Shown here: positions 60,824 to 64,000 of the stretch, piece after piece
Position numbering within the stretch: the first letter of the stretch is position 1
Layout of the letters: each line of letters starts with the position of its first letter
Notes under the pieces: model-generated
The model's input: the letters and a program-made list of their open reading frames with translations, nothing else
Databases searched by the model: none
Told to the model about the DNA's origin: nothing
Source: Deltaproteobacteria bacterium
GTDB taxonomy: Bacteria > Desulfobacterota > Desulfomonilia > UBA1062
Assembly: GCA_018436855.1 (NCBI GenBank)
Contig: JAHDKO010000029.1
Span: 77,157-141,156 of the forward strand
DNA length: 64,000 nucleotides
Direction of reading: 5' to 3'
Translations under genes and position numbers: made by a program

Positions 60824-61275
60824 ACAGCCTGCACTCGCCTCTTGAGCTCTTCTTTCGGAAGGGCACCGGTTACAGTGTTCACCAGGGACCCGTTCTTGAA
60901 AAACAGCAGGCTCGGAATGGAGCGGATACCGTAGCGTGACGAGGTGATGGGATTCTCGTCCACATTAAGCTTGGCGATCTTTACCCTGCCCGTGAATTCC
61001 TGAGCCAGCTGATCGAGCACGGGCGTGACCATCCTGCATGCCCCGCACCAGGGTGCCCAGAAATCCACCAGCACGGTTCCCGTACTCCCCAGCACCTCCT
61101 GTTGAAAACTTGCATCGGTCACCTTTACGGGACGAACAGGCGCGCCGGTGAAAGACCCGATGACGAGCGGCGTGTGGCACTTCCCGCAACGGGCGTTTCT
61201 GCCCTTTTTCTCGGCAGGAATCCGGTTTTTCGCCCCGCATCGCGGGCACTGGACAATCACGTCTTCCTGATTCAT
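60817..61275 (-). CDS. trxC: Thioredoxin 2-type protein with N-terminal zinc ribbon
   Basis: 152-residue thiol-disulphide reductant. The N-terminal CPRC...CGKC zinc ribbon followed by a thioredoxin domain is the TrxC (thioredoxin 2) layout. The active site is WCGAC, with Ala replacing the usual Pro, which alters redox potential in model thioredoxins. Other fold residues (VDFWAPWCGACRM, 'SIPSLLFFKNG' with cis-Pro) are intact. ATG 61275 with GAGGTGAG upstream; the longer frame to 61332 is leader. TrxC proteins are often oxidative-stress induced. Confidence 0.94.
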   Translation of the reverse strand: MNQEDVIVQCPRCGAKNRIPAEKKGRNARCGKCHTPLVIGSFTGAPVRPVKVTDASFQQEVLGSTGTVLVDFWAPWCGACRMVTPVLDQLAQEFTGRVKIAKLNVDENPITSSRYGIRSIPSLLFFKNGSLVNTVTGALPKEELKRRVQAVL

Positions 61276-61816
61276 CTTCTCACCTCTTTCTTCTTCAACG
61301 AGATCTCGAGTTCTCATTCCCTGGTCCAACAATTATTTCATAGGGTCATAGTTCCCTGTTTCCAAGAAGAGCCCGAAAGGGAATCAGCCATTTCCCCGTT
61401 CCCGGAATCCGGTCTTTTCAGGTGATCGATTCGATCCATAATGGCCGCCCTTTCCCTGTGTCAGGTATCCGGAACGCTCATCGGTAAAGGCATCTCCGGT
61501 ACACCTCATGCTCTCCTGTCCGCGCCTCCGGATCTGCGCCATGGGTCCTGAAACCCGGGCAGTGTACGCATCCCCTTTTCCCGATATCCACGATTCAGGC
61601 TTGGTCCGTTTCTTGCCGCCCGGATATGCCTTCCTCATTTCCGATTTCAACCGGGCCGGATGCCTACACATTAATATTGACAGCCTGATCAGGATTATGT
61701 ATCTGTGAAGTTGATTGACATGCCTGTCAAGACAACGGGCGTGGATTTTTTGTGGTGCAGCACGGAGAGTATTGGTATTCTATTGTATGCATGAAAAGGA
61801 CAAAGGAGAGTTCTTG
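61276..61816. other. Divergent intergenic region, 541 bp
   Basis: Holds the promoter of the acyl-CoA ligase gene (61677-61705) and a TTGACA-TGCC-TGTCAA inverted repeat (61715-61730) just after it. On the minus strand a weak TTGGAA-17-TATGAA lies upstream of trxC. Small open frames here have no supporting features. Confidence 0.5.
61677..61705 (+). promoter_or_regulatory. Promoter of the acyl-CoA ligase gene
   Basis: A perfect TTGACA, 17 bp, TATCTG. The perfect 6-bp inverted repeat at 61715-61730 lies just downstream of the start and may be a repressor site. Confidence 0.5.
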
Positions 61817-63457
61817 ATGGAAGAGTTTCGCGAGATAACTATGGGAGAGCTCCTCAGAGAGACCGCCTCCCGGTACCCCGACCGTGAGGCACTGATATTC
61901 CCGGCGGCATCATTGAGGCTTACCTATTCGGAGTTCGAGCAGAAATGCAGGGAAACGGCAAAGGGTTTCATGGCATTGGGAGTGAAGAAGGGTGATCATG
62001 TCTCGGTATGGACCACCAACATCCCCCAGTGGGTGTATCTGCAGTGCGGCCTGGGCATGATCGGCGCCGTACTGGTGACCGTAAACACGAACTACAAGTC
62101 GAGCGAGGTCGAGTATATCCTCAAACAGTCGGACTCCACGACATTGGTCCTCATCGAGGAGTACCGCGACACGAACTACTATGAAACGCTCCGTACGGTG
62201 GTCCCCGGGCTGGACTCCATGGAGGCCGGCAAGATACGGTCCGATACCCTCCCGCTTTTGAAAAACATCGTCTACATCGGCGAGAGGAACGAGACGCCCG
62301 GCATGTTCTCCTTTGATCAGGTCATGGCTCTGGGCAGGGAAATCTCGGACACCGAGCTTGCCGAGAGGGAGAAGTCGGTCCACTTCCATGACGTGGTGAA
62401 CATGCAATATACCTCTGGCACAACCGGTTTCCCCAAAGGGGTCATGCTCACCCACTATAACGTGATCAACAATGCACGGATGGTCGGTGACGTGATGGGA
62501 ATGACGGAGCAGGACCGCCTCCTCATCCAGGTTCCCCTGTTCCACTGCTTCGGCTGCGTGATGAGCTCGCTCAACTGCGTCGTGCACGGATCGACCATGG
62601 TCATGGTGGAATATTTCGACGCACTCAAGGCACTGAAATACATCCAGGACGAAAAATGCACGGCAATCAACGGCGTGCCCACGATGTTCATCTCGATCCT
62701 GAGCCATGAGGACTTTTCGAAGTACGACATGTCCTCTCTCAGGACCGGCATCATGGCCGGCGCCCCCTGCCCCGAGGAAACCATGAGGCAGGTGATGGAA
62801 AGGATGCACTGCCCGGAAGTTGTCATCGCCTTCGGCCAGACCGAGAGTTCTCCGGTCATGAACATGACGCGCAGGGACGATCCTGTGGATGTCCGGGTCA
62901 CTACGGTGGGAAGGCTGCTTCCCGGCATCCTGGGAATGATCGTGGATCCCGCAACCGGCGAAGAGCTGCCGCCGAACGTCCAGGGCGAGATCGTGACAAA
63001 GAGCCCCTGTGTCATGAAAGGCTACTACAAGATGCCCGATGACACGAAAAAGGCCATCGATGCGGACGGCTGGCTCCACACCGGCGATCTGGGAACCGTT
63101 GACGAACAGGGGAACTTCAAGATCACCGGCAGAATCAAGGAGATGATCATCCGGGGCGGCGAGAACATCTATCCCCGGGAAATCGAGGAGTATCTCCACA
63201 AGCACCCCAAGGTACGGGACGTCTATGTGGTGGGCGTGCCGGACAAGAAGTATGGGGAGCAGATCCTGGCTGTGGTCATTCCCGAACCCGGCGAGAGGAT
63301 CACCGAAGAGGAGCTCGTTGAATACTGCACCAACCGGATCGCCCGGCACAAGATACCCAGATACTGGGAGTTCACCGACGAGGTGCCCATGACGGCAAGC
63401 GGCAAGGTCCAGAAATACAAGATCGTGGAGCAGTATTCTCTGAGACTCACCGGATAA
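61817..63457 (+). CDS. AMP-forming acyl-CoA synthetase (fatty-acid/aromatic acid CoA ligase)
   Basis: 546-residue ANL-superfamily ligase that activates a carboxylic acid to its CoA thioester via an acyl-adenylate. Motifs: P-loop 'MQYTSGTTGFPKGVMLTH' (about residue 196-213), 'FGQTESSPV', 'DGWLHTGDLGTVDEQGN', 'GRIKEMIIRGGENIYPREIEEYL' and the catalytic C-terminal Lys in 'TASGKVQKYKI'. It belongs to the medium/long-chain or short-chain FadD-like group; the exact acid is unknown. The frame is open to 61715, but ATG 61817 has AAAGGAGAG and begins at the conserved N-terminus. It could supply the pathway of the nearby AOR, which makes or uses carboxylic acids. Confidence 0.94.
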   Translation: MEEFREITMGELLRETASRYPDREALIFPAASLRLTYSEFEQKCRETAKGFMALGVKKGDHVSVWTTNIPQWVYLQCGLGMIGAVLVTVNTNYKSSEVEYILKQSDSTTLVLIEEYRDTNYYETLRTVVPGLDSMEAGKIRSDTLPLLKNIVYIGERNETPGMFSFDQVMALGREISDTELAEREKSVHFHDVVNMQYTSGTTGFPKGVMLTHYNVINNARMVGDVMGMTEQDRLLIQVPLFHCFGCVMSSLNCVVHGSTMVMVEYFDALKALKYIQDEKCTAINGVPTMFISILSHEDFSKYDMSSLRTGIMAGAPCPEETMRQVMERMHCPEVVIAFGQTESSPVMNMTRRDDPVDVRVTTVGRLLPGILGMIVDPATGEELPPNVQGEIVTKSPCVMKGYYKMPDDTKKAIDADGWLHTGDLGTVDEQGNFKITGRIKEMIIRGGENIYPREIEEYLHKHPKVRDVYVVGVPDKKYGEQILAVVIPEPGERITEEELVEYCTNRIARHKIPRYWEFTDEVPMTASGKVQKYKIVEQYSLRLTG

Positions 63458-63738
63458 GCGCTGCAGGCGCGTACGAGGCGGTTCCGCGTAAGCCGGCCAG
63501 CCGCCTGACATCCCGGGGGTGACCCGGATGATCCGGCTCGCGGCATCGGAAGTCTGGGATTTTCAAACAGGCCCGTACGTCCCTGCCGCCTCCTCGGGCG
63601 GCCTTGTGCAACGAGCAGGTGAATCTCCGCGTTTCGACGGCGGGAGGACGGGCATCTTCGCGACCCGCACATACCCTCGGCGGCCGCAACCGGCAACAAT
63701 GCTGAGATGGATGCCCAGTTGTTCGTCCCGCTGTCCTG

Positions 63739-64000
63739 CTAGACACCTGAAATCCGGGCCCGAGCATCCAGGGCCACGACGCCCCTGCCTTCCGGCAGCA
63801 CCCTCACGGGGTTGATATCGAGCTCCTGAATCTGCGGGAAGGCGGCCAGCAGATGAGAAACCCGGACCGCTATATCGACGAATGCCGCCACGTCTCCAGG
63901 ATCCTTCCCCCGCGTACCACTGAGCACGGGAAAAGACTTCAGGCGTGCAAGCCTTCCGGATATGGTTGATGCAGCCGCCGGACACAGGGCGTTGGCCACG
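63739..64000 (-). CDS. C-terminal end of an ADP-forming acyl-CoA synthetase (ATP-grasp), cut by the window edge
   Basis: The partial minus-strand frame ends with the sequence 'QIQELDINPVRVLPEGRGVVALDARARISG', the signature C-terminus of acetate-CoA ligase (ADP-forming) beta/fused subunits and protein acyltransferase-like proteins; the upstream 'FPVLSGTRGKDPGDVAAFVDIAVRVSHLLAAFP' is the matching ATP-grasp region. The rest of the gene lies beyond base 64000, so the length and whether it is fused to a CoA-binding domain are unknown. An internal ATG at 63999 is not the true start. Confidence 0.85.
   Translation of the reverse strand, partial: VANALCPAAASTISGRLARLKSFPVLSGTRGKDPGDVAAFVDIAVRVSHLLAAFPQIQELDINPVRVLPEGRGVVALDARARISGV

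Noticed and set aside
63519..63985. Open frames on both strands behind the acyl-CoA ligase
   Set aside because: Only the minus-strand frame ending at 63739 shows a family signature (ELDINPVRVLP); the others are shadows.

Overview
The window is about 60% GC and reads as a chromosomal segment of an anaerobic, flagellated Gram-negative bacterium, most likely from the Desulfobacterota ('Deltaproteobacteria'). The Gram-negative call rests on many lipoproteins, an LPS heptose kinase, MlaE and YbhGFSR-type export genes. The anaerobe call rests on a tungsten aldehyde oxidoreductase, a glycyl radical enzyme with its activase, and a multi-cluster ferredoxin. Nothing points to phage, plasmid or transposon. 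I found no tRNA, rRNA or CRISPR array.

Layout. 1-5.5 kb: ApbE, then a tightly overlapping minus-strand operon of hydantoinase/oxoprolinase, histone-deacetylase-like amidohydrolase and patatin phospholipase. 5.5-8.9 kb: a secreted propeller-like lipoprotein, a three-lipoprotein operon with a FlgO-like member, and a type IV pilin. 9-12 kb: miaB and a two-component system. 12.3-18.5 kb: a TetR-controlled export operon in the order of E. coli cecR-ybhGFSR. 18.7-31.6 kb: one giant secreted protein of 4315 residues (two malectin-like domains, 47 Ig/PKD-like repeats by my count, C-terminal beta-propeller). 32-37 kb: an M48 metallopeptidase lipoprotein, a MerR regulator and two PKD-type lipoproteins.

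37.3-51.5 kb is mostly core metabolism: two nitronate-monooxygenase-like flavoproteins flanking ftsY, then rfaE1, DUF4416, yicC, remA, gmk, pyrF, rsmD, coaD, an aspartate aminotransferase, fliS with a FlgN/FliT-like chaperone, maf, glpK and mlaE. 51.6-59.3 kb is the most unusual metabolic locus: AOR plus ferredoxin on one strand; TetR, an SCP2-like/glycyl-radical-enzyme fusion and its activase on the other. 59.7-64 kb: an EEP-family hydrolase, thioredoxin 2, an AMP-forming acyl-CoA ligase, and the C-terminal end of an ADP-forming acyl-CoA synthetase cut by the window edge.

Cross-gene signals. (1) A 23-bp heptad-repeat motif lies in front of the merR gene and both nitronate-monooxygenase-like genes, suggesting a small regulon. 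(2) Two TetR genes each have a consensus-like promoter with a palindromic operator next to the start site. (3) miaB, rsmD, maf and probably the histidine kinase have a -10 box exactly 8 nt before the start codon and no Shine-Dalgarno, a leaderless-mRNA pattern. (4) Sigma-54-like elements precede the giant gene and two related lipoproteins, and a sigma-28-like promoter precedes fliS. All functional assignments come from reading motifs and context; no database search was run.
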